Source: an uncultured Eubacterium sp. (GTDB lineage Bacteria; Bacillota; Clostridia; Lachnospirales; Lachnospiraceae). From it: a DNA stretch of 64,000 nucleotides. Below the pieces are notes generated by a model. The model was not told the origin of the DNA, made no database searches, and saw only the letters and a program-made list of their open reading frames with translations. Made by a program: the position numbers and the translations under genes. Position 1 is the first letter of the stretch. Each line of letters begins with the position of its first letter. This document shows, one piece after another, positions 1 to 9,030 of this stretch. The stretch spans positions 269,897-333,896 of the forward strand of contig CAKRFN010000002.1 of NCBI GenBank assembly GCA_934320655.1, in the 5' to 3' direction.

Positions 1-904
1 GTATACCCGGAAAACAGATATTCAGGTTGCCGGGGAGCCGGTGCGTCTGGCTTCCCACCAGAAATGCACCCGGTATCTCGCTGCAAATATGATGGATCAT
101 GCGGTCACGCATCCACGTTTCGCGCTCCATCGTCTCATCCATATGTGCAAATGCAAGCTGTGCCGCCTTTGCCATGCCGACAATGCCCGGCACATTTTCC
201 GTTCCGGCACGCCTGCCGCTCTCCTGCGAGCCTCCGTGAATCATGCTCTCCGTGCGAAGCCCCTGTTTCATATATAAAAAGCCACAGCCCTTCGGTCCGT
301 AAAATTTATGGCTGCTCGCACTGAGCATCTGCACGTTCCATCCGGTTACATCAATCGGGATCTGTCCGTATGCCTGCACCGCATCCGTGTGGAAAATAAC
401 ACCTCTGCGCCGCGCGATCTCCCCGATCGCCTCCATATCCTGCAAGGTTCCGATCTCATTATTTGCGCACATAATCGAGATCAGCACCGTATCCTGCCGG
501 ATCGCGTGCTCCAACTGCTCCAGTGAAATGCGTCCGTCGCGGTCTACGGGCAGCTCTGTGACCTCAAAGCCGCGCTTTCGCAGATACTCACAGGTATTGC
601 CGATCGCATGGTGCTCAATCTGTGTCGTGATCATATGCCTGCCCCGGAATGCATATGCCTCCATTGTCGCCTTGAGTGCCCAGTTGTCGCTCTCTGTCCC
701 GCCGGACGTAAAATAGATCTCCGATGTCTGTACGCCTAGCGTATCTGCGATGATTTTTCTGGCGTTCTCCACTGCCTCCCTGCTGTGCTGACCGAACTCA
801 TACGGTGTTGAGGCATTTCCGTACCGTCTTTGATAATATGGCTCCATCGCAGCCCGCACCTCAGACGCGGTAGGCGTTGTAGCCGCATGATCCAGATATA
901 TCAT
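1..904 (-). CDS. Cysteine desulfurase, NifS/IscS family (3' end outside window)
   Basis: PLP enzyme that takes sulfur from L-cysteine for Fe-S cluster or thio-cofactor synthesis. The reverse strand from 904 reads MIYLDHAATTP, the usual NifS start, followed by the cofactor-binding HTDAVQ motif (about residue 176) and the PLP lysine in SASSHKFYGPKG (about residue 201). About 301 residues lie in the window. The family is roughly 380-400 residues long, so the catalytic-Cys loop and C-terminus lie beyond base 1. The start has a GGAAGG ribosome site. It is divergent from the flippase gene, with about 85 bp between them. Which NifS subgroup it belongs to (IscS, or one paired with ThiI or MnmA) cannot be decided without its downstream neighbours. 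Confidence 0.93.
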   Translation of the reverse strand, partial: MIYLDHAATTPTASEVRAAMEPYYQRRYGNASTPYEFGQHSREAVENARKIIADTLGVQTSEIYFTSGGTESDNWALKATMEAYAFRGRHMITTQIEHHAIGNTCEYLRKRGFEVTELPVDRDGRISLEQLEHAIRQDTVLISIMCANNEIGTLQDMEAIGEIARRRGVIFHTDAVQAYGQIPIDVTGWNVQMLSASSHKFYGPKGCGFLYMKQGLRTESMIHGGSQESGRRAGTENVPGIVGMAKAAQLAFAHMDETMERETWMRDRMIHHICSEIPGAFLVGSQTHRLPGNLNICFPGI

Positions 905-988
905 ATTCTTTTCCTTCCCATCTGCCGGTTCTAGCCACGCCCACTTTTCCATATATTAAAGCAATACTACTCCCCGCAGGTGATTACC

Positions 989-2272
989 TTGAACAAAGCG
1001 ATCAACTGGAGCAGCCATCCGCTATTCACCGGAACAGTTATCCTCACTGCCACCGGACTAGCCAGCAGAATCATTGGTTTTCTATATAGAATATTCCTGA
1101 CACACACGATCGGTGCAACCGGACTGGGTATCTATCAACTGACCTTTCCGATTTTTGCATTGTGTCTGTCACTGTGCACCGGCGGCATCCAGACTGCAAT
1201 CTCAAAATACACCGCAGAAGAAAAAAATATGGCGGCTTTTCTCTGTGGTTCCGGTGTTTGTCTGTCACTGTCGACGGTATGTTCCGTCCTCTTATACCGC
1301 CATGCACCGTGGCTCGCCGTCCATATCGTATCCGAGCCTGACTGCGCACCACTGCTGCGCATCATCAGCTTTTCGCTGCCGTTTGCGTGTATGCATGCAT
1401 GTTTTAACGGTTATTATTACGGTGAAAAAAAGACGACTGTCCCTGCCGTCTCACAATTATTGGAACAGGCGGTGCGGGTAGGCTCTGTCTACCTGTTCTA
1501 CCTGATCCGCGTCGAACAGCACGCCGCACTCACGCCCGCGCTCGCCATGTGGGGTACGGTGTGCGGTGAAGCTGCTGCATTTCTATTCTGCCTCACGACG
1601 TTTCACCTGCGTCGGGTGCGCCCGACCAAAGCTACCCTGCGGCGCATCATACGCTTTGCGACTCCGCTCACCGGCAGCCGTGTGACACTCAACCTGTTTG
1701 CCAGCGCAGAGGCGATCCTGCTGCCGCAGGCGCTGGTGCTGTTCGGGCTCTCTCGCGAGGATGCGCTCAGCGTTTTTGGCACACTGACCGGTATGGCACT
1801 GCCGATGATCCTGCTGCCGACCGTCCTGACCGGATCGCTCTCGGTGCTTCTGCTCCCTGCCGTGTCAGAAGCGGCAGCCGAGGGAAACCGCGCCCGCATC
1901 AGCCGGACAATCCGGCGCACCGTGGAGCTGTGCGTGATTCTAGGACTTGTCTGTACACTCGGCTTTCTGCTGTTCGGGCGGCTGATGGGGACGCTGCTGT
2001 TTCACAGCCCGCTCGCCGGAGCCTATATCACGAGTCTCGGTTTCCTGTGTCCGTTTCTGTTTCTCGCGGGCACTCTGAACAGTATTCTGCACGGATTAGA
2101 GCTGACGCTGTATACCTTTGTGATGAATCTGGCTGCCTGCGGGGTGCGCCTGCTCGCAATCTGGCTGCTCGTACCGCGCTTCGGGCTGTACGCATACCTG
2201 TGGAGCATGCTCCTCAGCCAGATCCTCCAATCCGGAGCATATTTGTGGAGACTTTGGCATCTGCGACGTTGA
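989..2272 (+). CDS. SpoVB/MVF-type polysaccharide or lipid II flippase
   Basis: Multi-pass membrane protein of the MATE/MVF flippase superfamily. SpoVB relatives move lipid-linked cell-wall or spore-cortex precursors across the membrane. The N-terminus (GTVILTATGLASRIIGFLYR, then IGATGLGIYQLTFPIFALCL) is the family signature, and about 12 hydrophobic segments follow. At about 427 residues it is shorter than B. subtilis SpoVB (about 518), so the C-terminal helices are reduced; the short form looks intact and reaches a normal stop. A GTG at 980 would extend the frame by three codons, but it overlaps the AGGTG ribosome site. TTG at 989 sits 6 nt after that site and is the better start. Sporulation use is plausible but not shown. 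Confidence 0.85.
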   Translation: MNKAINWSSHPLFTGTVILTATGLASRIIGFLYRIFLTHTIGATGLGIYQLTFPIFALCLSLCTGGIQTAISKYTAEEKNMAAFLCGSGVCLSLSTVCSVLLYRHAPWLAVHIVSEPDCAPLLRIISFSLPFACMHACFNGYYYGEKKTTVPAVSQLLEQAVRVGSVYLFYLIRVEQHAALTPALAMWGTVCGEAAAFLFCLTTFHLRRVRPTKATLRRIIRFATPLTGSRVTLNLFASAEAILLPQALVLFGLSREDALSVFGTLTGMALPMILLPTVLTGSLSVLLLPAVSEAAAEGNRARISRTIRRTVELCVILGLVCTLGFLLFGRLMGTLLFHSPLAGAYITSLGFLCPFLFLAGTLNSILHGLELTLYTFVMNLAACGVRLLAIWLLVPRFGLYAYLWSMLLSQILQSGAYLWRLWHLRR

Positions 2273-2305
2273 TGACACAATACATTTTAACAGGAGGAAC
2301 CTCAC

Positions 2306-2770
2306 ATGAACATCCAATGGAAGAATCTGACGACAGCCATCGCAATCCCGCTCGCCGTAGGCGGATTGTCTGCCCTGTTGACGCAGGACGGCATCCGCAC
2401 CTTTGATCAGGTCGTACAGCCGGCACTTACACCTCCCGACTGGGTGTTCCCCATCGTGTGGACGATCCTGTTTGTCCTGATGGGAATCGCCTCGTATCTG
2501 GTCGCCACCACAGATCCGCAGCCGGAGGCGCTCCTTCTCTATGCCGTACAGCTCGTATTTAACCTGTTATGGTCTGTCTGGTTTTTTAACTTCGGGTGGT
2601 ATCTGTTTTCATTTTTCTGGCTCATCGCGCTCTGGTTTCTGATCCTCGCGACCACAATCGCTTTTTACCGGATCTCAAAGCCCGCCGGATATCTGATGCT
2701 TCCCTATCTGCTGTGGGTCACATTCGCCGGATACCTGAATCTGTGCGTCTGGCTGCTGAATGCCTCCTGA
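2306..2770 (+). CDS. TspO/MBR family tryptophan-rich membrane protein
   Basis: Small membrane protein of 154 residues, the normal length for the TspO/translocator-protein family, with five predicted membrane helices. Family hallmarks are visible: PPDWVFPIVWT near residues 43-53, an aromatic-rich fourth helix (FFNFGWYLFSFFW) and YLLWVTFAGYLN near the C-terminus. Bacterial TspO proteins bind tetrapyrroles and have been linked to stress or porphyrin sensing; the role here is unknown. The start has a perfect AGGAGG site. It follows the flippase after 33 bp on the same strand and is probably co-transcribed. A hairpin terminator lies 22 bp downstream. Confidence 0.9.
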   Translation: MNIQWKNLTTAIAIPLAVGGLSALLTQDGIRTFDQVVQPALTPPDWVFPIVWTILFVLMGIASYLVATTDPQPEALLLYAVQLVFNLLWSVWFFNFGWYLFSFFWLIALWFLILATTIAFYRISKPAGYLMLPYLLWVTFAGYLNLCVWLLNAS

Positions 2771-2791
2771 TCCGCACCATCCAAAACAATA

Positions 2792-2834
2792 CGCCCCGAC
2801 AGAAAACGATGCCATTCTCCGTCCGGGCGCTTTT
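2792..2834. terminator. Hairpin terminator between converging tspO and ABC exporter genes
   Basis: CGCCCCGAC (2792-2800) pairs with GTCCGGGCG (2821-2829) with one mismatch across a 20-nt loop, followed by CTTTT and a second T-run. It serves tspO on the + strand; the converging ABC gene ends about 50 bp further on and could also use the stem. Confidence 0.6.
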
Positions 2835-2885
2835 CGCAATTTTTATTGATTACGCTTATCTTTCACTTTTATTGATAACTTTCAT

Positions 2886-4619
2886 TTATAACTTCCATCC
2901 TGCTGCCTGCTGCTGCGTATCTGCCATATGGCGGTAGATACCGTTCTGCTCATAGAGCTGCGCGGGCGTGCCGGACTCTGCCACTGTACCGTCCTTTAAC
3001 ACAACGATGCGGTCTGCCTGTGCGACCGTGCGCATACGGTGTGCGATGATCAGCACCGTCTTGTTCCGGATCAGTCTTGACAAAGCCTCCTGTATGAGTG
3101 TCTCGTTGTCCACATCGAGCGAAGCCGTCGCCTCGTCCAGCAGGATAATCGGTGCATCCTTGAGGAATGCCCTTGCGATCGAGATACGCTGGCGTTCTCC
3201 GCCGGACAGCTCACAGCCGTTCTCACCGATCATCGTCTGCCAGCCATCTGCCAGTTTTTCCGCAAATTCCTCACAGTGCGCGAGCTTTGCAGCCGCAAGC
3301 ACCTGCTCATCCGTCGCCTGCGGATTTCCGATACGGATATTTTCCATGACCGTATTATTGAATAACGTGACATCCTGAAATACGATCGCATACAGCGACA
3401 GCAACGTCTCCGGATCGATCTCTGAAATATCCATTCCGCCGACGCGGATCGTTCCCTCGCTAATATCCCAGAATCTCGATGCCAGTCTCGACACAGTTGT
3501 CTTACCGCCGCCGGACGGCCCGATCAGCGCTGTGACCTCGCCCTGCTTTGCCGTAAAGGATACATCGCGAAGTACCGCATCCTCCTGATTATAGGAAAAT
3601 CCGACATGTGAAAATTCAATGTCATAGCCGTCATGTTTCATCTCGGTCGCTCCGGTCTGGATGTCATGCGAGAGGATCTCGTCTAGTCTCGCACACTGCA
3701 CATCCACGCTGATGACTGCCGCCAGATTCTGCAAAGAAATCTGCAACGGATCATAGAAGCGGGATGCCACGAGCAGAAACATGAAAAATGTGAGTACGTC
3801 GAGTTTACCCTGTACCAGCAGAATACCGCCTGTAAGCGCAACTGTCGCAATACCGAATTTTAAGATCATCTGTGCGCCGGACACAAAAACCGCCGTCGTC
3901 AGCTCACTCACAACCGCATGCTTTTCCACTGCCTGAATCTTTTGATCCAGCCCTTTCATGTAATCATCCTGTGCGTTGTTCGAACGCAGATCCCGCACAG
4001 ACTCCAGCCCCTCCTGAATGCCGTCCGCGAGCTCCATTTTCAGTTTCATCTGCCGCTCGCTCATACGTCTTTGTACATTTCCAGAGCAGAACACGATGAG
4101 AAATGCAACCGGCAGCACCCAGAGTGTGGCGATCGCCATCCGCCAGTCAAAGAAAAACAGTCCGACCGCTACGAGTGTCGTGGAGATACAGGAGGCGATC
4201 AGCTCCGGAATCCAGTGTGAGGACCCTGTCTCGATCGTCGCACAGTCCGTCATGATCGCGCTCGTCAGATCCGAGAGATCCTTTTTGCCGAAAAATGACA
4301 GCGGAATCTTGCGCAGTTGTTCTGCCAGCGTGATCCGTCGCACGCCACTCTCCACATAGGTAGCTAAAAATGTCGCATTGTACTGCCGGTATGTAGTGAC
4401 TGCGATCAACAGCAGACATATCGCACTCGCAATGATGTAAAAACTGCCCCTCCCTGTCAGTGATCCGTTCAGATAATCACGCACGAGATAATAGAGCACA
4501 CCAACCGGAAACATCAGCACAAGATTGGAGAGCGTGATACACACGATTGCCCCTATCATATCCTTTGCACCCTGCTCGGAAAGTGCATATTTATGTTGTA
4601 ATCGTTGTTTGATCGTCAT
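2886..4619 (-). CDS. ABC exporter half-transporter (permease + ATPase), second of a pair
   Basis: Fused exporter half: N-terminal six-helix domain (about residues 20-310) and C-terminal ATPase with Walker A GPSGGGKTT, signature LSGGERQR, Walker B IILLDEATASLD and switch IIAHR, all catalytically complete. An upstream in-frame ATG (4667) lies inside the preceding gene. ATG at 4619 is preferred because it makes the classic ATGA overlap with that gene's stop and has AGGTAGGTG before it, giving 577 residues. With its partner it forms a heterodimeric exporter. The DEATASLDVDN and DEATAFADPDN Walker B signatures of the two halves recall the YbtPQ/IrtAB-like branch, which includes siderophore importers, so the transport direction is not certain. 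Confidence 0.92.
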   Translation of the reverse strand: MTIKQRLQHKYALSEQGAKDMIGAIVCITLSNLVLMFPVGVLYYLVRDYLNGSLTGRGSFYIIASAICLLLIAVTTYRQYNATFLATYVESGVRRITLAEQLRKIPLSFFGKKDLSDLTSAIMTDCATIETGSSHWIPELIASCISTTLVAVGLFFFDWRMAIATLWVLPVAFLIVFCSGNVQRRMSERQMKLKMELADGIQEGLESVRDLRSNNAQDDYMKGLDQKIQAVEKHAVVSELTTAVFVSGAQMILKFGIATVALTGGILLVQGKLDVLTFFMFLLVASRFYDPLQISLQNLAAVISVDVQCARLDEILSHDIQTGATEMKHDGYDIEFSHVGFSYNQEDAVLRDVSFTAKQGEVTALIGPSGGGKTTVSRLASRFWDISEGTIRVGGMDISEIDPETLLSLYAIVFQDVTLFNNTVMENIRIGNPQATDEQVLAAAKLAHCEEFAEKLADGWQTMIGENGCELSGGERQRISIARAFLKDAPIILLDEATASLDVDNETLIQEALSRLIRNKTVLIIAHRMRTVAQADRIVVLKDGTVAESGTPAQLYEQNGIYRHMADTQQQAAGWKL

Positions 4620-6388
4620 GACTGTACACCTACCTTCCACTGAATCGATTGATTGTATTCCTTCCACATATGTGCATACAGTCCGTCTTTCTGCTGCAAT
4701 TCTGCATGTGTGCCCTGCTCTGCGATCTGTCCGTCCCGCAGCACGCAGATCCGGTCTGCGTCCACGACAGAGGAAAGTCTGTGTGCAATCATAATGACCG
4801 TTTTGCCCTGTAACAGTCTTGAGAAAGCCGCCTGCACCTTCGCCTCATTATCCGGATCGGCAAATGCGGTCGCCTCATCCAGAATCAGAATCGGTGCATT
4901 TTTTAACATCGCACGCGCGATCGCCAGACGCTGTGCCTCTCCGCCGGACACGTAAGTACCGCTGCTCCCGATCACCGTATCGATGCCAGCGGGCAGTTTT
5001 GCAATGATATCCTCACACTGTGCATCCCGCAGTGCCTGCATGACTTCCTCTCTGGTCGCATCCTTTTTACCCATGCGCACATTGTCATAAATCGACATTT
5101 TAAGTAACTTGCTATCCTGAAATACAAACGATACCAGCTCCATCAGCTTTTTGGACGGAATCTGGCGCACATCCACACCGCCGATCCGCAACGAGCCTTC
5201 CGTGACATCGAAAAAGCGCGCGATCAGGCTCGCCAGCGTTGTCTTTCCTCCACCGGACGGTCCGACAAATGCGACATGCTCACCCTGCGCAATCTGTAAA
5301 TCTACGCCATGCAGTGCATCCTTTGTGGCATTCTCATAGCGGAAGGATACCCCTTCAAAAGTGATGGAATGATCTGCCGGCTCGCTCTGTGCCTGTGCTT
5401 CCGGCAGCGGTTTCCGATCCAGAATACTGTCCATACGGGTGATGGCGTCTGCGACAAGCATCTCGTTCTCACTCGAATACATGATCTTGTTCATCGTCAC
5501 CGTGATGATCGGAGTGATGATAATATAAAATACCAGATTCACCAGAAACGTAGTGTCCGTTCCGCCTGCCGAAAACAGGAACGCTCCCGCAATCAGTACC
5601 GCAAATACCGCATTGATGATCGTTGTGTAGGCAACCATCGGAATGCGCAGATCCTTTGTATAGGCAATGACCCATTTCTCATAATTTTTGATCGTCGCCT
5701 GAAAACGCTTGAAAGAAAATACCGACTGCCCGAACGTCTTTACGACCGGAATGCCGCGGACATACTCGACTGCCTCACTCGACATCGCATCCAGCGCATT
5801 CTGGTATTCCTCCATCTTCTGTTTCATCTGTGCTCCTGCCATCGTACCCATGATCAGGAACGCTGCAACGACCGGTATCAGGCTGAGCAGCCCAAGCCGC
5901 CAGTCAAACACCAGCAGCAATACGAGCAGTCCGACCGGAGTCGCAAGCGCGCCCGCGCGATCCGGCAACTGATGTGCCAGATAGGTCTCCGTTGCCGCAC
6001 TGGACTCGTTGACGATCTTTCGGATCTTTCCGGAGCCGTCGCGGTCCATAAAGCCTAACGGCAGTGTCATAATATGGCGCATGAGCTGTGAGCGCAGATT
6101 GCTCTGTACACGGAATGCCGCGAGATGGGAACAGAGCAGCGCCACTACATAGACAAGCATTGAAACGAGCGCGCTGCCAAGCGCCCTCCAACCGTAAGTG
6201 CCGATATTTTCTGCATGTGCATAATCCGGCGCCACCTTCAATATTTCCTGCATGATCTTCCAGATGTAATAGAACGGCACCAGAGCGATCCATGCGCTGA
6301 CCACGGATAAGATCCACGACAATATCGTGAGATACTTATAATTTCCGGCATACTCAAACAGTCTTGCCAAAGAACTTTTCTTCTTCAT
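4616..6388 (-). CDS. ABC exporter half-transporter, first of a pair
   Basis: 590-residue fused permease-ATPase. Six-helix transmembrane domain (residues about 15-310), then an ATPase with Walker A GPSGGGKTT, signature VSGGEAQR, Walker B ILILDEATAFADPDN and switch MIAHR. Both ATP sites of the heterodimer are therefore expected to be competent. The start ATG has GGAGGAG 5 nt upstream. It lies 126 bp downstream of the TetR regulator gene on the same strand and overlaps the second half-transporter by 4 bp, so the three genes are most simply one operon (regulator, half 1, half 2). The substrate is unknown: drug, lipid, or metal chelate by family resemblance. Confidence 0.92.
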   Translation of the reverse strand: MKKKSSLARLFEYAGNYKYLTILSWILSVVSAWIALVPFYYIWKIMQEILKVAPDYAHAENIGTYGWRALGSALVSMLVYVVALLCSHLAAFRVQSNLRSQLMRHIMTLPLGFMDRDGSGKIRKIVNESSAATETYLAHQLPDRAGALATPVGLLVLLLVFDWRLGLLSLIPVVAAFLIMGTMAGAQMKQKMEEYQNALDAMSSEAVEYVRGIPVVKTFGQSVFSFKRFQATIKNYEKWVIAYTKDLRIPMVAYTTIINAVFAVLIAGAFLFSAGGTDTTFLVNLVFYIIITPIITVTMNKIMYSSENEMLVADAITRMDSILDRKPLPEAQAQSEPADHSITFEGVSFRYENATKDALHGVDLQIAQGEHVAFVGPSGGGKTTLASLIARFFDVTEGSLRIGGVDVRQIPSKKLMELVSFVFQDSKLLKMSIYDNVRMGKKDATREEVMQALRDAQCEDIIAKLPAGIDTVIGSSGTYVSGGEAQRLAIARAMLKNAPILILDEATAFADPDNEAKVQAAFSRLLQGKTVIMIAHRLSSVVDADRICVLRDGQIAEQGTHAELQQKDGLYAHMWKEYNQSIQWKVGVQS

Positions 6389-6514
6389 AAGTCTCCTCCT
6401 CTAAGATATTCCGTTATATACACCGCTAATATTTATTAGATAAAACTAACCAGCATCCGATAAAAAAGAGCCTTTTTCGACTCTTTTACGTCCGTATGCG
6501 CAGCCATGACTGTT

Positions 6515-7156
6515 CTATATGAGGTCTTTATTTTGCCCATCATACTGAAAAATCGTATTCCATCCGCCATAATGATATTTCTCAAGCATATCGACATATT
6601 TATATGCCTGCTCCTTGCCCATCTTGTGACGCACGATCTCAAAGACGCTCTCGATCATCGCATGGGTCATAATGTGGATGAAATCCTCTGTGACAAGCTG
6701 GCTCGTCTCATTCTGAACCTGGACAGCCTCCATGTATTTATAGGTATACTCTGTCTCGATGTCCACCAGCCGTTCCACAAAATCCGTGTACCGCGTGCCA
6801 TGCGAAGCATCCAGAAGGATCTGGAATTCCTCAAAATGATCGTAAATATCATCCACCATGCGCAGCATCCCCACCGACAGGCATTCCTCCATCATCTCAT
6901 TCTGGCGGCTCGCTTCGAGCGCATGAAAATGCTCCTGCGTCTCGAGAAACAGCTCTATGAGATGCTCTGCCACCGGATCTACGATCGCACCGAACAGTCC
7001 TTCTTTATCCTTGTACCTCGAATAAATGGACCCTGTCGTCGTGTCCGCCTTTGCCGCGATCGTGCGCAGCGATGCATCGGAATATCCTTTCTCAAGAAAC
7101 TCCTCCTTTGCACTGGCTAATATTCTTTCGGAAACTCCCTCGATCGGTTTTGACAC
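6515..7156 (-). CDS. TetR/AcrR family transcriptional regulator of the ABC exporter
   Basis: One-domain repressor with an N-terminal helix-turn-helix (ILASAKEEFLEKGYSDASLR, then TTTGSIYSRYKDKEGLF) and a helical ligand domain, 213 residues from the chosen start. An ATG at 7177 is in frame, but GTG at 7156 is preferred because an ideal AGGAGG lies 5 nt before it. Its promoter is followed by a 28-bp perfect palindrome, so autorepression and control of the downstream ABC pair are likely. The inducer would be the exporter's substrate or a toxic mimic of it. Confidence 0.88.
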   Translation of the reverse strand: MSKPIEGVSERILASAKEEFLEKGYSDASLRTIAAKADTTTGSIYSRYKDKEGLFGAIVDPVAEHLIELFLETQEHFHALEASRQNEMMEECLSVGMLRMVDDIYDHFEEFQILLDASHGTRYTDFVERLVDIETEYTYKYMEAVQVQNETSQLVTEDFIHIMTHAMIESVFEIVRHKMGKEQAYKYVDMLEKYHYGGWNTIFQYDGQNKDLI

Positions 7157-7182
7157 AGATTCCTCCTTTTCCAGCATGCAAA

Positions 7183-7239
7183 TATAACAGTGTTATATAA
7201 CACTGTTATAAATATATCCGCTTTGTGTGCTTCTGTCAA
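7183..7239 (-). promoter_or_regulatory. TetR promoter with 28-bp perfect palindromic operator
   Basis: On the minus strand a consensus -35 TTGACA (7234-7239) and -10 TATATT (7211-7216) are separated by exactly 17 nt. Directly downstream, covering the expected transcription start, is a perfect palindrome with no spacer: ATAACAGTGTTAT (7184-7196) joined to ATAACACTGTTAT (7197-7209), plus one more matched base at each end. Position and symmetry fit a TetR dimer (or pair of dimers) blocking its own promoter. Confidence 0.87.
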
Positions 7240-7255
7240 GTATCTTTTATAATTA

Positions 7256-9004
7256 TTACAATTCTTCTGCCACCGGCTCTTTTACGGCAGCTTCTTCGTC
7301 CTCTATGATCTTCTCCTGCGGCAGATACTTCCGGACGATCCGGTAGAGCTCCGGTATCTGAATCGGTTTCGAGAGGTAATCATCCATCCCGCTGTCCAGC
7401 AAACGCTCCCGCACACCGGCGACCACATCTGCGGTGAGCGCGACGATCTTTACATCTGAATTGACCGTCTCCGAGTGCCGGCGGATCGCACGGGTCGCCT
7501 CCTCACCGTTCATCACCGGCATATGGCTGTCCATAAAGATCAGATCAAACGCGATCCGCTCCGCCTTATAGACTGCCTCCTCGCCATTTCCTGCTTCGTC
7601 GACCACCGCGCCGAGCGGTTCGAGCATCGCCTTGACGACCTCGCGGTTGAGCGCATTGTCGTCTGCCAGCAGAATCCGCGCGTTCGCTGTATGAAACGCC
7701 GGACATTCGTCCCCCTGACCGGCTGTCGCACGCTGCGCATCCGCCTGATTCGGAATCTTTTGCGGCACGGTAAAATAAAACCGGCTGCCTTCGCCGTACT
7801 TGCTGTGTACGCCTACCGTTCCGCCCATCTGATCCACAAAATATTTACTGATCGCCAGACCGATTCCGCTGCCCTCCTTGCCGTGGTTTTTCTCCATATT
7901 TAGCTGTGTATACATCTCAAACAATTTATCGAGATCTTTTTCCCGGATACCCTGTCCAGTGTCCTCTACCTCGTATTTGAGCAGTGCCATGTCATCGGTC
8001 TTTTCCTCACAGCGGATCGTAATGTCGATGCGCCCGCGCTCCGTATATTTGATCGCGTTCGATGCGTAGTTGAGCATCACCTGTTTGATCCTGACCGCAT
8101 CGCCCTTTAACGTAGGCGGCATATCCTCCTGAATATGAAAATAGACCGGCACCCTCTGGTCAATATTTCTGGCGTTGATGACTGCTACCGCATCCTCCAC
8201 CAAAGACTCCGTCGTATAGACATCCTCGATGATACTGAACTTTCCCGCCTCTATTTTGGACAGATCCAGAATATCATTCACGATCTCCAGCAGTCCGGTC
8301 GAGGCGGATTTGATAACCGTGACACATCTGCGCAGATCGTCGCTCATCTCACTTCTGAGCGCCACATCTGACATCCCGATAATCGCATTCATCGGTGTGC
8401 GGATCTCATGCGACATGCTCGATAGGAAATCGCTCTTCATGCGGTTTTCTTCCTCCGCACTGTAGCGCTCCTCCATCAGCATTTTCGCCCGTCTGACAAG
8501 CGTATACAGGATCGGGCAGATCACCAGATACTCGACCGTGAATCCGAGCATGTACGCAATATACATCTGCATCCGCGGTCTGCCCTGATAGACAACCTCA
8601 TATTTTCCCGCAGAATTGATATAGACGGACACAGCCATGACCAGATACGAAAAAACGCTGGCTTCCGCGACCAGCTTCGGCTCAAAGTACAGGCAGCTAA
8701 ATACCAGCACAAGCGCATAGCTGATATAGATACCGATATGGTTATTCGTGCCGAGTCCGCCGATAAAAAGTGCGAGCACGATCAGCATATAATATTTCAT
8801 CACGTGATCCGGCAGATAACGGATCAGAAGGCTGGGGCTGACCGTAATGACCAGTCCCGCGATGAGCAGCGCCGTCGTATAGTCCCTGCCAAACTCAAAA
8901 ACACCCGTGCTGGAGCAGACCACGAGAAACAGAATCACTGCCGAGCTGACCAGAAAAATATTGGCGATGATGCGATTGACCTGTTTTGTATTTTTCTCAA
9001 ACAT
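7256..9004 (-). CDS. Hybrid sensor histidine kinase with C-terminal receiver
   Basis: 582-residue membrane sensor. About six hydrophobic segments (residues 15-170) form an integral membrane sensor without an obvious extracellular loop or PAS domain. Then come HisKA (SHEIRTPMNAIIGMS, phospho-His near residue 200), an ATPase domain (N-box NYASNAIKYTERG, G-boxes VEDTGQGI and EGSGIGLAISK) and a receiver domain (RILLADDNALNREVV, phospho-Asp in IFMDSHMPVMNG). The layout resembles BarA/ArcB-like hybrid kinases. No output regulator or HPt protein is adjacent, so its partner is elsewhere. AGGAGG precedes the ATG. It ends about 100 bp upstream of the TetR start region and seems to be an independent unit. 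Confidence 0.92.
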   Translation of the reverse strand: MFEKNTKQVNRIIANIFLVSSAVILFLVVCSSTGVFEFGRDYTTALLIAGLVITVSPSLLIRYLPDHVMKYYMLIVLALFIGGLGTNNHIGIYISYALVLVFSCLYFEPKLVAEASVFSYLVMAVSVYINSAGKYEVVYQGRPRMQMYIAYMLGFTVEYLVICPILYTLVRRAKMLMEERYSAEEENRMKSDFLSSMSHEIRTPMNAIIGMSDVALRSEMSDDLRRCVTVIKSASTGLLEIVNDILDLSKIEAGKFSIIEDVYTTESLVEDAVAVINARNIDQRVPVYFHIQEDMPPTLKGDAVRIKQVMLNYASNAIKYTERGRIDITIRCEEKTDDMALLKYEVEDTGQGIREKDLDKLFEMYTQLNMEKNHGKEGSGIGLAISKYFVDQMGGTVGVHSKYGEGSRFYFTVPQKIPNQADAQRATAGQGDECPAFHTANARILLADDNALNREVVKAMLEPLGAVVDEAGNGEEAVYKAERIAFDLIFMDSHMPVMNGEEATRAIRRHSETVNSDVKIVALTADVVAGVRERLLDSGMDDYLSKPIQIPELYRIVRKYLPQEKIIEDEEAAVKEPVAEEL

Positions 9005-9030
9005 AATGCCTCCTGCCGAACGCCTCCGGA

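Noticed and set aside
5309..6058. 249-codon frame antisense to the first ABC exporter half
   Set aside because: Arg/His/Asp-rich shadow sequence without membrane or domain pattern; the ABC gene on the minus strand explains the region.
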